From Paludibacter sp. (GTDB lineage Bacteria; Bacteroidota; Bacteroidia; Bacteroidales; Paludibacteraceae), in contig WRGS01000123.1 in the NCBI GenBank assembly GCA_009787075.1, positions 1-5,962 on the forward strand: 5,962 bases of DNA, written 5' to 3'. The position numbers and the translations under genes are program-made. Positions 5,853-5,962 of this stretch are shown piece after piece; position 1 is the stretch's first letter; each line of letters opens with the position of its first letter. The notes beneath the pieces were generated by a model. It saw nothing but the letters and a program-made list of their open reading frames with translations, was not told where the DNA came from and ran no database searches.

Positions 5853-5962
5853 TTAATCCATAAACAAAACAAAAATAAACACAAGTATTGGTAGAACGAA
5901 TGAAATTTTTTGACACGAAATTTGCTAAAGAGAAAAATCATCATTATATGGCAAATAATTAG
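5853..5962. other. A/T-rich tail with no recognisable gene
   Basis: Every frame after the metH stop is short and interrupted. No continuation of MetH (folate module), terminator hairpin or RNA gene is convincing. A 20-codon ATG frame at 5900-5962 ends exactly at the window edge but resembles nothing I know. Confidence 0.6.

Noticed and set aside
5886..5962. Faint MetH folate-module echo after the stop (IG-RTN and KFAK...EKN in different frames)
   Set aside because: The pieces need several frame changes, the spacing from LSGLE is wrong, and such short matches are easy to find in A/T-rich DNA. Not enough to call a decayed metH.
5900..5962. 20-codon ATG ORF ending at the window edge
   Set aside because: Too short, no recognisable motif, no ribosome-binding site and no clear promoter.

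Overview
The window looks like AT-rich chromosomal DNA from a member of the Bacteroidota. The reasons are an aminoglycoside-phosphotransferase-like kinase fused to a RapZ C-terminal domain, the absence of Shine-Dalgarno sequences ahead of the starts, and several TAnnTTTG boxes (the -7 element of Bacteroidota promoters) in the intergenic gaps. The UvrA-like protein also has the sequence flavour I recall from Bacteroidota UvrA. I see no transposase, integrase, phage gene, CRISPR array, tRNA or rRNA.

Layout, left to right. Positions 1-969 (+) hold the 3' part of the kinase/RapZ-C fusion gene; its 5' end lies outside the window. It converges, with a 12-bp overlap of the coding ends, on a leftward group: rarA (4648 to 3374), a 141-bp gap with a candidate promoter, then wbpD/wlbB-like acetyltransferase (3232 to 2654), a free-standing C-terminal half of UvrA (2645 to 1542) and pnuC (1545 to 958). 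The last three genes are packed (8-bp gap, then a 4-bp ATGA overlap) and look like one transcription unit. A 145-bp divergent intergenic region (4649-4793) separates rarA from a rightward metH module-1 gene (4794-5852). The last 110 bp carry no recognisable gene.

Most genes are housekeeping: fork rescue (RarA), nucleotide-excision-repair-type ATPase (UvrA half), NAD-precursor or related vitamin uptake (PnuC), surface amino-sugar acetylation (WbpD-like), amino-sugar kinase/RapZ-type regulation, and methionine synthesis (MetH homocysteine module). They do not form one obvious pathway.

The points most worth attention are architectural. UvrA is reduced to its second ATPase half, with every motif of that half intact. 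MetH stops just inside the linker to its folate module. The kinase/RapZ-C fusion replaces the usual RapZ P-loop domain. A perfect 12-bp inverted repeat places two outward-facing -7 boxes symmetrically between rarA and metH. I did not find a clearly new defence or mobile system.
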